Source of the DNA: Baylisascaris procyonis
Taxonomy: Eukaryota > Nematoda > Chromadorea > Rhabditida > Ascarididae
NCBI GenBank assembly: GCA_037389465.1
Contig: JAZARR010000250.1
Location: 4,890,001-4,954,000 of the forward strand
DNA length: 64,000 nt
Reading direction: 5' to 3'
Position numbers and translations under genes: made by a program. The notes under the pieces were generated by a model. The model did no database searches and was not told where the DNA came from. It saw only the letters and a list, made by a program, of their open reading frames with translations. Shown piece by piece: positions 13,906 to 26,400 of the stretch. The first letter of the stretch is position 1, and every line of letters starts with the position of its first letter.

Positions 13906-13907
<2 letters not shown>

Positions 13908-13944
<37 letters not shown>
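13908..13944. repeat. (AT)n microsatellite
   Basis: Uninterrupted alternating AT tract of about 37 bases, directly after the inverted repeat of the LINE 3' end. Confidence 0.95.
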
Positions 13945-13947
<3 letters not shown>

Positions 13948-14198
13948 ATTGCACATGTAATTCCATGTTTCTTCATTGTATGAATAAAGATTATTATTAT
14001 TGTTAACCTTATTCAATGAACCATACCCACCTATCAAGATTTAAATTTTCTTATTGAAGGTTATTTCTAACTTCCCCGTTCAGCCCTCACCTCGCCGCCC
14101 CCTCTCCCCCCCCCGATTGATGTATGCCTTTCAATAAAGCGCTTCGTTAAAATTGTTTGTGCTGAGCCTGTTCTTCCTTTCAGTCTTTATACTCAATG

Positions 14199-14426
14199 AC
14201 AGTAGTAGGTCAGAACATGGTAGATCAAATATTAGTGGTAGGTCAGACCATGGTAGATTAGACATTGATGGTAGGTCAGACCATGAAAGATGAAATGATA
14301 GTAGTAGGTTATATGCTCTACCATGGTTCTGACCTACCACTAATATTTGATTTACCATAGTCTGACCTGTCACTAATATTTGATCTACCACGATTTGACC
14401 TACAGCTAATGTTTGCTCTACCATGG
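14199..14426. repeat. inverted array of ~33-bp units (fold-back repeat)
   Basis: The left half (about 14199-14302) carries three direct copies of a unit containing GGTAGGTCAGACCATGGTAG, sometimes followed by ATCAAATATTAGT. The right half (about 14317-14426) carries three or more copies of the same unit in reverse complement (CTACCATGG...CTGACCTACC...AATATTTGAT). The whole can fold into a long imperfect hairpin. Units differ by scattered substitutions, so the array is not recent. It lies between the LINE remnant and a solo LTR. Confidence 0.88.
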
Positions 14427-14592
14427 TAATATTTCATCTACCATGAAAAATATTTTAAAACACACTTATAAACAATCTTTTCAAAGTTCCTATGACATAA
14501 AAATTTTGCACGAGATTTGGTGGATTGGAGGCATTGGCTGTAAGAGAGCATTATTCTTTCCGCAATACTGGGAAGAATAATTGTAAGGGGCA

Positions 14593-15048
14593 TGTAAGGG
14601 AGATCAGCAGAATGCAGATCAATTGCCTTCTTGCAGAGCAGGATAAAGGGCGACAGATCAAGCTGTCTACAAATGCCTTGATGATCTCATGGTAAAACAA
14701 GTTGTCTATAAATGCCTTGAGGCAAAACTCGGGTTGTATAAGAGGAGAGCGCAGCAGAGTTAGTGTGTGTCGGTTTCGTCGTCTACGCGGGCTCGAGCTG
14801 TTGCGAGCAGGTCAGCTTGGAGCTGCGTGCTGGGATCGTTGGTCGTCGGAGGTCGCGCAAGGGGGCACTACGGATATTGCCGAAGCCCTGTTAGGGCTAG
14901 CCTTGGTCCTTCTCCCGATCTCCCCTTTTTGTGGTTGTTGTTCTTGCAAATTCGTTTTAAGCGTTTAAATAAAATTTTAAACATTTTTATTGTGCCGGCT
15001 CCACATAGCACCTGATAATCCTCAAGAGAAACCAATCAAACCCTTACG
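14593..15048 (+). mobile_element. solo LTR, copy 1 (older)
   Basis: Shares one consistent alignment with 51976-52370. Both begin TGTARGGGAGATCA, share a TTGCAGAGCAG-type block and the CAAAACTCG...TATA box (about 14737 here), and end ACATAGCACCTGRTAA...CCCYTAC. This copy keeps a segment missing from the other, with AATAAA at 14968-14973, so TATA box and polyadenylation signal are in LTR order. Its last bases are mutated (CCCTTACG) and no target-site duplication is visible, fitting an older insertion. No gag or pol sequence flanks it. BEL/Pao or Gypsy origin cannot be decided from the LTR alone. Confidence 0.75.
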
Positions 15049-17449
15049 TAGTATTCAAATTGACTTTGAATTCCGCTGCAAGAATTACCTGCATCCTTCA
15101 TTATAATTTTTTTTTATCAGCTTTGGGTGTTGTCTTGGTTCTGATTGTAACATTCTTCACAACAACTTCATAGAAACTCAGAGTCGAGAAATTTAATAGC
15201 TTCAATTCATATTCCATGAATTTACGTCTGTTCTTTTCTTCGTTGATTAAATGAAAAAAAATTTTTTCTTAAACTTCCCATTTTGAATAACAAATACATT
15301 TAAGGGATTCTGAAATTTGTCCATCCTATTTTACACTTAAAAAATTGAATGTAAAAAGATGAGTTGGTAAATCTAATGGCTGAATAAAGCGTTACACTTA
15401 ATTGGCATAGATATCTCGATAATGGATCATTTTTTGTGATACGAGAAATGGCACGTTGAATTTGTTTTCCTATTGCGTTTTCCCGTCTTATATTCAAGTG
15501 AAAAATATTTGTTTGAATTATATGTACTGTAAGTCACCTTATGCACTACATTATACTCTAAAATTCTCATATCTAATTTTAAGGGAATTTGCATTTTCGG
15601 CGTGACGCATATCGTCTGAAACAATTCGACGAATATTTCGATATATTTTGCAAATCAGCAATTAGTGACGTAAATGTAACATTGATTTTACAACGTGATG
15701 CTCTCTACATGAACGATAAGTGTCTACCGTCCTTCTAGTGGTGGAGTTGGCAAAGTTTCTTTTAATTTCATCGCCTATTCCAGAATGGGACAATAGTAAG
15801 CGACGAAAACAACTCGAAAAAAAGACAACCTTTTTGCATAACTGAAGACTGCGGTTTTGTTACTCGTTGTAACATCTCTTTTGAGATTATCCTCTTCATA
15901 CCTTTAAATGAAGTGAAATTGTTGTATATAATCTAACAAATCGTAATTTACAAGTCAACAAGAGACCACGTTTATTCAGTCGAAATTCATTCTGAAATCT
16001 CCAATTGTGTTAGAAGCGATCTAAAACACGGGGAGGCATTTGAAGATCTTTCCTTTATAGAGGTATAAGCTACCATCAAGGCATTACACCTCACGTTTAA
16101 TAAGTAAGTTGGGGCCTGTTTTTGCTTCATAACACCTTTTGAGATTGTGATTTTCATGACGATTTGCCTGAAAACTTGGCTTTATTACCGTAATCTCTCC
16201 ACTATGGACGCGAACACAATTTGGCGGGAAAGCTTTTAAATTAAACGTGGTCAACGCTTCTTTATGTGACACCGAGCGTTGCGTGTAGTCGTGAGGGTCG
16301 CGTTCTAATCGTTCGTATTCGGGTTGTTTCTGTTGTTGGGTCTGAAAGTTATTACTGTTTATGGTTATTGAAACTTGAGTGCACTATCTTTCGGTCATTT
16401 CGACCTTTGTTTATGTTTGCGTATTTTCCATTATTGATAATTTCCTATGTAGGAGTGTTCACTTCACATTACACTCATTACTCACCTCTAAACGTAGCCA
16501 AAGTTCTTTTATCGCGATGAAACTAGTTTGTTAGCTGTTATTCATACGTGTTAGGATTCACTGTGCAAATCTTTTTGTTTTTTGTTGGATTCTTGAGAAT
16601 TGAAAGTCGATTTTATTTTCACATTAATGGAATGAAATAATATTGGCTACTCTGCATAACGCCTTAAGAGACAAATTTCCACTCATACCCTTAATCCGCT
16701 CAATTTCTTTTTTTTTTTTGCTTTCTTGCAGTTTTTTGCATGAGGTTTAAGCCATGTCTGCTTGTGATTGTGTCTTTCCTTTAGCGATTTCAATTTTCTA
16801 ACAGTAAATCTACAACTTTATAAACTCATCTCAATTCTTGATTGATCAAGTTTTAAAAGCAGATTATTGGTCAAGCTTATTGTTGCGACAAAATTGTTTT
16901 ATTGACAGCCGATTGATTGATGAACGACCAGCTATTATTTCTGCCTTTTCAGTTCGTTTGGTTTACAAAAAAAAAAAAAACAATCGTTTGTTTGGCACAA
17001 TTACAAAAAGCGCGTATGGTGCGGATATCCTTGCTGCCTATGGGGTTTAAATTTTTATAGAGCATCGACGAATATATTGTTTTCATTGGGGAAGTTTGCT
17101 GACTTTATGTCAAAGTATTTTGCATATCAATTTAGTAAGGGATGAAGTGTCGATTTAATTCATGCTACAAACTTAAGCAAATGAAATATGTGTCTGTTCT
17201 TATCAGTGTTGTTTACCACCAACAAAATATTGTCTTCATAAGGCTTATTTTAATACGTGTGCACCAGCTGTTACAAATCATAGTAAGGATATATTGCATA
17301 AGTCTCTGAAAGCCTTAGGGGCAGGTGCCACCGAATCAAGTATTCAACAATTGCCAAATTCTTGCATTCAACGACAAATAACGCTTATTTCAGTTGAATT
17401 ACTTTCTAATCGGATCCAGACTTAACATTCACCTATATAATTGCTACTG
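15049..17449. other. intergenic region upstream of knl-2
   Basis: AT-rich sequence without a recognisable coding exon. Short open frames at 16266-16520 and 16838-17050 show no domain. A possible acceptor (GGATCCAG, ending about 17419) lies 30 bases before the knl-2 start and could be a trans-splice site. Confidence 0.4.
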
Positions 17450-20400
17450 ATGGCTGCAAAACAACCCGGCAACTCGATCGCATCGAAAAATTCCGACACA
17501 GTTGGACTCAAGCTTTGGATCTTCAAGGTAAAACCTTCATTTCGAAAATTTGCTATCGTTTCGTTTCCTATATTTTTCGCATTCGTCATTCACTGAGTGT
17601 CAATTATCGTTGCATATGCATACCTGTCTATTTGTCATCGACAAGCGCAACTTTGGAAGATTCTGATCGGCCGATTTGTTGCTCGCCTCACCGGTAGGGC
17701 AAATTAAATATCGAGATTATTTCCTTTTTTTTTGTTAAATGGAGAATTATTAGCAACTGAAAGATTGTTGTAGCTAGATTTCACGCTGTTTTATCTTCCG
17801 CTATTAGCCATGATTGGGTTTTGTTCATCTTTGTTATTCGACGCAGAATACGTTTGACAACTTTCTCACCGTTGAATCTCTATAATATTTTTCGATGAAT
17901 ATTACAAATGTAAAATTTGCGTTACGTCCAAGATGCAAGTTTGCTCATACATTATATTTCGTTGGAATATTCTGAAAAGTTCCTTTCTTGGAGAGCTGGG
18001 GTGGTGAGGGTCTCTACGCTCAACTTTCTATTGGGTATTTTAACGTCGATTCATCGTTCCGACCTGTCTACTGCGCGCTAGGTTGTGAAGCTACGACCAA
18101 ATTGTTGGCTCGACGATGAATCGGCTCGTCAGCATCCCACGGGCGGGAGACGAGCCTGAGCTCTAACCTTCACGCGACTGACCCGCAAGAAGGAGAGGCC
18201 GACCTAAAGGCCACAGAAGCCAAGTGGACCAGACAGCCATTGGGTCAGAGCAGGTGGAAGCGATATAAAGAAACATGTGTTCGTAATGAATGCTATATTC
18301 ATTAAAATAAATAGATAAATAAATTTTAACATCTGGAATTTCTAATGTACGGGAATAATTATCGAATTGCCTGAAGGAAAAACATTTTAAGCAGGTGCTT
18401 TCGAGATTCGTGCTTATTGCACTTCATATATGATCAGCCGCAATTTTACGGTATTTGATTGGAGAAGTTTCAAAAAATGCCCCTTTAATTCTAAATCTGC
18501 ATATCTACAACTAGAAAGTTATTGTGCTATCAAGTTCATCAGGAAAATCTCTTCGTAAATTCAACCACAATCCACTCAACCCGGAAAATGGCATCTCAGA
18601 ATTAGATGGAGAGAGTGCAGCCTGCTTGTCGTACTCTGGCTAGAAGTGCACATTAATGTTTCAAAGGTTTACGACTCCTAGAAGAAGCAGTATTCGTCGA
18701 TCATTTATTATAGACAGAAGAAGGTGTTGATTATTGGCGTGATCAAGAGCTTTCTAGCGAATGAATTTATGGGAAGCATTTAATGATCAACTCATTTGTT
18801 TCAATGTTTCCCTGTTATTCCCTCTTATCGTTTCACATCTATACTTTTTTTGTTGAGACACAGATTTCCGTTGCGTTCATCAGAAATTTCTGATCCACGA
18901 CAGTCTTATGCTGTTTGGACTTTTTATCCTAATTGTAAAAATTCTTCAAACATGACTACTGGGACCATCTCATTCTGAGGCTTCAGCTGATCATGAAACT
19001 GAAGTTCTTGATGCTTCTTAGTTCACGCTTACCGATTGTCCTGCCACCAATGCTACTAACCGACTCGGCGAATTTTGATTTATTCGATAATATAAAAAAA
19101 TTCTCGACTCCAGTTTGGACTACGCTATTACATATGGTGGATAAGCGTATGTAACGTAATTGCAGTTGGTTTGGGATGAATTCGCAGTGTGCGTGGAGGG
19201 TTATCGAGCAAAGGACGAGGGCGAGCTCGAGCTGTGTAATTGGAGAAGTACACCCGTGGTACAGAGAATCACCTCTCGAGTGCTGCAGACGCGATCGGGC
19301 ACTAAATACGTCCTTCAAGGAATCATTGATGAGGAATCTGTTCTCGCCCTCGGTTTGTTTAAGATTTTCCCCAAAAATGAAATTGTTGTTTTTAGGAGGC
19401 ATTCAGACCTTTTTGTTTATCATACTAAAAATCTTTTTGAATTGAACAGATAACTTTCCTCGCTAAATATCGCAAAAAATTTTTGCAGATTTCTGGGGAG
19501 TCTTTTTCGAACATTTTTCTTTCAACTGGCTGTATGGGTTAGTAGATTATGAAGAGATACTTGGGCAGAATGTCATCGTATAAGTAAGCTTCTTTGCTTA
19601 TTGTTGTATATATTTTCCATTTCTTTGTGCTTCATGGATTTGATCGTTTGCATTTTCATTGAGCTTTCGGATGAAATCTGTGTCTAGAATCCTTCTATGA
19701 GCTTCCTTATGGATATATATCCTCGAGCATGTTTATCATATAAATCCTTGAAGATATTTAATGCAGTCTGATAGTAGAGGAAGAGCATGAAGTCGGTTGT
19801 TGCTGGTTCGCTTCTTGTTTGGAACATATCAGTGAGGTGGAATAGTATTGCTGGTTCACTTCTTTATAATCGTAATGTTTGATCATGGAATACTATGATA
19901 ATTCCATGTAATATAATGCAGAGACTTATGGATCTGCGACAATGGGCGGCTCGACATAAGAAATTGTTTCCCAATCACTTGGACTTTTTATGGCACGAAG
20001 GATCGTTAGCCTTCCCAAGTTAAAAAAGCAATCTTCCAGAGAAAGCAGATACAAGTACTGTGGAGGAGCCAATAATTCGAATTGGGAGAGCGGCGGGTAC
20101 TTATCCGTGTAATGGCCAGAATGTAAATGTCTGAGGCAGGGATCGTGTACCGCTCATCCTGTGCATTGCATCTCCATGCCGTGCTTAGGAAGGTTGTACG
20201 GATTCTTGATATTCTTTGTTTATTCCAGGTTATCCACGTGTTTTGGTAGATCAGTTCAAGGATGGGTTCCCTCCAAACTGGAACGAAGTGCTTCATCAGT
20301 ACCACTACTCCTTCACCAAAAACAATCCTTTGAACTCATCACAGTGGTTCATTATGAGCACCATATGCGCATCTAAAGGTGCACCTGCTGTTGCGTCGGA

Positions 20401-23400
20401 CAGATCGTCAATCACTGGCGCAGGTAGAGTTGCATTTTAAGTTGGATACGTGTAGGCACGCGGCTGCCGAACTTTTGTGTTGCCGTTATGGAGTATGTTT
20501 ATTGCTGCATATTACATCGAAACATTCGATTAGCATTCTAATTTATCACTTCCATGACGTCTTTTGCTTTCCATATGACGATATCGCTTGACTTTTTTTT
20601 AATGTTTTAAATATCCACTGTTGTTCATCATCACCAAGATGTGTAGCTCTTTGGTTAATCTGCATAAAAATCGTTTCAGCGCGCGCATTGATTTGTGGGA
20701 TTTTTTTCAGTACTTGGTGACCTACAATTGAAACAGGTGAGTCATCGACGATCATCAACTTTGCTAGCTCGTCAAGGCCAACATAACGTGGCTAGCGAGA
20801 AAATTATCGAGGAAGAAGAACGAGAAACGAGTAAACGCACTGAGTCATCACAGCTTGAAAAACTCGGGCATGAAAGTGAGGGGCGTGAGTCGAGTCGAGA
20901 ACAGACATGCGACGGCGACGAATCTGAAAAATCAAATGGGAGGATCTCTGGAGCAGCGGATGAGGTATTCAAGGTGCCAAAGTTACCTGTGGCCACCAGA
21001 CGTTCACTGCGTTAGTAAATTCGTTGTTTTTCTTCATGAATGTTATTTACTAATTGTGGTGACAAAGGTATATTCCCGTAGAATGGAAAAGATCATTTGA
21101 TACAGGAAGAGGAAAAAAATTCCTGATAGATGAAAATGTATGCAGGGCACAGATAAGTAAAAAAGAGGTCGTTGGCGAACGCGTTATCTTTGTAAGGTAC
21201 TGGTTTGACTGGACTCTCTTATTCCGTAATTTTCTTTGTATAGAATAAAGAGAAGGGAGTGGATTTTTCTCAATGCCATCACTGAGCAGTCATGTAATAT
21301 TCGTGAAAGTTGTTATGGTTATATGGAAATATTAACCGCATCGTATAAGTAACATTGGCTAATATGAATTCATCCATTAACATGTTACGTGCTGAAAATG
21401 ACTAAGTAACGCAAGGCCATCACTTTTAAAGTAACGTTGACATTTATTGATGGAGATGGGTTTATTCGTATCGCATAAACAAGCCTATCAAAGAGGATGA
21501 TTTCAGCAGCGGTGAGGCTGTACAATTGGACTGTACTCTTTTCGATAAGCGATCTGGGTATATCGACGCTATTCCGCGATTTCGGACTTGTTATTGAGGG
21601 ATACAGAGAGTGCGTGAATATTATCTTGTTTTCTAAAATTTTCAGTGCAAGCCGATCCGCTATCTAGGAATTTTTGAGATCTGCTTTTTGGAATATGATC
21701 TCGATTTGCTGTTAAGTAGCTTCTAACTATTACATGCTTAAGCTTCCACTTGTACTACAACGCTCATAACTCACCATGCATTACAACTCTCAAGATCAGA
21801 TCCGTAAACATAACGTTGTCTGCAACCTTACATCTCTAGTAAGAGATCGTATCAATCTACCTTGTAGTGTTGTCTAAGTGAATGATTTTTTGACTTTCAA
21901 AGGAAGAATGTTTGAGGTCGTATGGTTGGAGATATTTGGATGGCTGAATAGCCAAACTATTAGGGATTAAAGTAGAACAGTTCGCCAAGGTCTGCAAGAT
22001 CGTATTTATCGCTTCCCTCTCCATCCCCTCTCTTATCCCTCCCTCCTCTTTGTCCATTTCGTAACGTTGTAAGATGACTGCATGACCACTAGAAAATTTT
22101 GCATATTATAGTCCTCTTTGATATGTTTGTAAACTAAATGCCGCTGTCTTTGAAATTTCCCCACAATTTTTTGCATTCGTTTCCTTTTCACAATTAAGTT
22201 GCCTTATGCCGTAATAGCAGCATTAAACGATTGCGTCTAGGGCAGAACAATGTGATTGGAAAACGTCATGTATCATTGCGGTGAGGGATGGTCGTCATGT
22301 TGAGACTGCATCGACAGTCTACGAGCTTGCTGGCCCCATCAATACGATGGTCGCCGCGCAACAAGGTTTGCATCAAACATTTATGGCCTCGATGCTTTTT
22401 CATCTTTTCTGTTTAGAACTGTTTTGGGACATCTTTCCCCGTTATACTTAACGTGGACATGAACTTGCAAATTCTACTTGCCTTGTGCTTCATATTCCTG
22501 TTGTTTTTCGTTGTCTTCGTATAGTACCTACAGTTTTTTTTTCAAATTTGAATTGGCTCGTTAACTTCCAGAAACATTTACTCAGGTAGCATTTTTAAGT
22601 ACATTTTTAAGCACACTTTGATTTCATTTCTTGAAGCATTTAAAAAATATATATATTTTATTGGTTGTTTATAAGAAAAAAAAAAGAGGGTAGGGAGGTT
22701 TTACAGGCTTTTCTCGGCGAAATTGTTTAACTTGTCTTGTCATTTGTCTATGTATTTGTTTTTTTCGCTTTATGTAAGAGAGTTATTCTCTTACATAAAG
22801 CAAAAAATTTTTGAACCTCATACAAGAGTCGAAGTTTTTGTTGTTAGCTCTTCTCATTTATTTTTACAGGTTTTTGCGTACAACATCAGGTAAAATTTTG
22901 AGATCAAAATACATGTAATACTACTATCGCAAAAATTTTTCGCAATATTGGTTAAAGATAAGCGTATTATTTGCAGGGTATCCGAAGGAATTTGTTGCCC
23001 ATTTCCTGGACGGGTTTCCTGATGACTGGCACGCGATCATATCGAGGTTCTTCATTACCTATGTGTAAGTAATTTTTTTAATCGGTAATTGTTCCTCGAA
23101 ACTTGCTTGTCAAAAAATTCAATAAAGATGCATCAAGCGACGACTTGGATCCTCAGCAGCTTACAGAGGTGTTTGCAGATGATGAGGGCCGCCTGCGGGT
23201 CATTAAATTTTTGAATTACTGTTCCATGAATTTTTCAGTGTTATATGCCTTTTTTTTCTGTGCAACTTCATATCTGGTCTCTCAGACTTTTGAAGTGGGT
23301 AGGGTGCAAAAGTGAGCATATTTTTGGTTAGTGAGAATTTTGTTTGCGCAATGTCAGGCATATCACAGTTGAAGGAAGCTGAAGTCGATCGATGAGAATA

Positions 23401-26400
23401 CGCCTATTAATTCTGTTCCCAATCACGGTCCAGTGCTATAAGCCGTTGTTTTCTGCATTTTGTTTTGCTATTAGCTGAACAGTGTTTTTGCATTCGTTTT
23501 TCTTAGTGGTTTCGAATGCCGTTTAGTATAGGTATTGCAGTATTAGTAAAAAAGATTGCTTCCGAGACAGCTTTCTGTGCTTGCCTGTCCCTGTCTTATT
23601 TGAAGTTTTTTTAAGAAAGCCCCACATCGAGTTGGAACAGAGAAGGAAGAGCGCGGTACAGCCATCACAAGGAATAACAGAAGGGGACTCTGGTGCATGG
23701 TCAGATGGCGATACGCCATCTGAATCAGATGAAAGCGACATAGACACGAACCCGAGAGCGAGGCATGATTCAGCGGACTCTCTTTCATCGTCGAACGACG
23801 GACGGCTGTTGAAATCATCGACGATAAAGCCTCCAGGAGCTTCCAATGGTAATTGTGATAGTGTAAATTGGCCTCATTTTTTGAGTTGGCAATCAAAGTA
23901 ATTCGTATTGTCTACGTTTTTCACATCCTTTTTTTGTTTATCAGCATCTTCTTCATTTAACCTCTGCCTTAAATTCGACGGAACTTATTTCAATCTCATT
24001 TCAAAACCAACTTTTTAGGGATGTTATTAACAACTGTCCACTGTAGACGCATTCTTTTTTGCTCTTCCTGGTTACCGTCGTTCTTATTCAAGTTTCACGG
24101 ATTGTTTTATTTTGTAAAGGTTCGATATTGCCCAAGACTGTCTTCAGAAGCAGTGCCCTTCAATTTGTTCACTATGACATCGGCTAGTGTTTTAAAACAA
24201 TTTGACCTCATATCAGTGACCTTGAAAACCTGCTTACGAGTAAAAGAATTTCTGTTGGAGTTTATTCATTGTGTAATCTCATTCCTTCATAGATCTACAA
24301 AGAAGAGACCATTTAAACCTTTATCAGAGACAAAGCAAATTGGAAGGAGTCAGTAGAGTGTTAACTTTTCAGTATAATTTCTCGATGTCATCCAATTTGA
24401 ATGCGTGAAAATCGAGAAATGGAATTAAGCGATTATTTTGCTCAAAAATTCCTAGTTCATGGCTGGTCTGATAATTTAAAAAAGGTGACTGCAGGTACTG
24501 GCAAGCGAGCTCCTCCAAAAATAGTCGAAAAAGCGTCATCAAGATTACCGTCGAAAGAAGGTGCCGCGTCAAAGAAACTGTCAAAGAAGATGATAGTGAA
24601 AGGGCGACAACGAAGATCAGGTCGAAAATGAAATAATTTATCAGTTTACGTACTGTGCTGGGGCTTTATCTAAGCGACGAATGTTGTTTTTTTCTTCGCA
24701 TTTTATGACTTTACTATTTGCGAACGAGGTCCTTATATTATCCTTGATGTGCAAGTGATGGGAAGGAATTGAGAAGGATTTGGTGAACCAGTGGGAGGAG
24801 CGGAGAGCAAAAGTCTTGTTTCTAAAAAATTTAAGCAGATATATTACTAAGGTTTTCTTATCACTAACTCACTGTCGATGTATTCCCCATTTCTGTTGGA
24901 ATCTCTTTTCCTTGAGTTTCATAAAAGAATATCCCTTACTGGGAGCATCGTATAGTCTCAGCACAGTAGCACACTTTTACTTTAGAAATTGCAGTTTTCA
25001 TTGCACTTTTGCTCTCCACATGTGCAAAGTTCATCTTTGCATTGTGCATATCTCTGTCTATACGTTCTCTACGCGCGGAATATCGCGTACCCTCCAATAG
25101 TTTTTCTGCACAGATGGAGGGCAGAAAGCGAAGCATCGGTTTTAGTTTGTGCTTGCGATCGACGGGTTTCGATAGGCAGAAGTCTGCTCAGAATTGTAGA
25201 GCATAGCATCAGAAACAGCGAGCTGGAGAGAGAAAATAGATTTTTGTATCTAATGTTTGTCTGTGTTGGCGTCGCACTTGATTCCACCCGCCATCCGCCT
25301 CGCAAAGGCTGGTCTACGTTATGTTAGTGGAAAATGTGCGGGTCGAAAAAATTTTGACATTTTTCAAAGAACCTGAAATCTTCGCTATTCTTGAATATGA
25401 ACGTAGGATTTCCATGGTGTCTTTGATGGATTTCCGTACATATTCAGCATCCCAGCGAGCGGATTTTTCAAAAGCTCGCATTTCATCCGAAAGTTACACG
25501 GTCATTTCTGATTCCTTCTCATCTTAGAATTTTCATATATTCCACAGGGTCAGATTTTCTAATTACTCAATACTTTTTATAATATTATTTTGCGCCCGCC
25601 GTCTCATCGCTCTATTTCTTGTCTGCACGCATATCTCTATTGCGATACGGGTCAAAATGTCTTTCGAAGAGACCTAGCTTTTATCATTTGATACAACAAG
25701 TGTGGAATACACTCTAAAAAACGACAGCGGTAAAAGTTTACGTTGACCCTTCTTATGGTTGTCGCGTTTTTTTTTTTTTTTGCGAAGAGTGTATTTTTAG
25801 GTATTTTCGTAGACATTGCAGGAGCATATTTTGAACTTGTTCCCACTTGTATTTTAGCCTTAATATTGATTGGTATGAGATTCTTGAGGCATTCGTTGCT
25901 GCTGCTGTTTTATTGGAAAGTGTATTTGGCCGATTCGAAATTTCCGGGTAAAATTTTTTCAAATACAGCTTTCTGCCTAACACAACATTTAAACAATTCC
26001 TAACGTTTTGGCAATGAAGCGTTTGATCGCCAGGATTCTGTCGTTTTGTTAGATGGACTCATTGGCGGAATGTCATACTCTACTGGCTATAATTGCCCAA
26101 TAATATGTCCAGAAATTATTAAACTATCACCTGGTAATGTGCACAAGAACTTGTTTAAAAAAACCAAGTTTATCTCAGACGTGTAGGCTGAATTTACTTG
26201 ATTTCAGAGGTGTCTTTGGGTTGAAATCATCGATTCAGAATTGATTTAAACGCGAAAGTTCTTTTTCTGTCTATCGATACTTCAGCGTAGTATCTGATAT
26301 CTGCGGGAACAGAATAGTTTTGGGCAATTTATAAGCTGGAACGCTTGGAAACGGCTGCAGCAAAATAATTCCTTAAGAACAGGTGTGTCAAAGAAAGGAT

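Larger units (their letters stand above)
12519..14005 (+). mobile_element. degenerate non-LTR (LINE, Jockey/CR1-like) retrotransposon, 3' part
   Basis: Remnant of a LINE reverse transcriptase broken by frameshifts. From about 12594: DNQHGFLKGKSTLTQL, then VVYIDFAKAFNSVTH (motif A, catalytic Asp retained). After a frameshift near 12846 it reads LNGLPQGSVLGPLLFLLYVN, then FYANDVK, where the usual Y/FADD catalytic box is changed to YAND. Further pieces in other frames match the family's C-terminus: PILEYCSQV at about 13317, RPQRRFTK at about 13381, and a YRVVHLWN-type block near 13660-13780. A 3' untranslated part follows with AATAAA at about 13981 and an ATT-rich tail near 14000. The 5' end is missing. 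The element is dead: at least two frameshifts plus loss of a catalytic Asp. Confidence 0.88.

Noticed and set aside
24280..24356. Basic open segment (RSTKKRPFKPL) as an extra knl-2 exon
   Set aside because: Its phase does not fit between exons 23616-23848 and 24495-24620, which join directly in frame.
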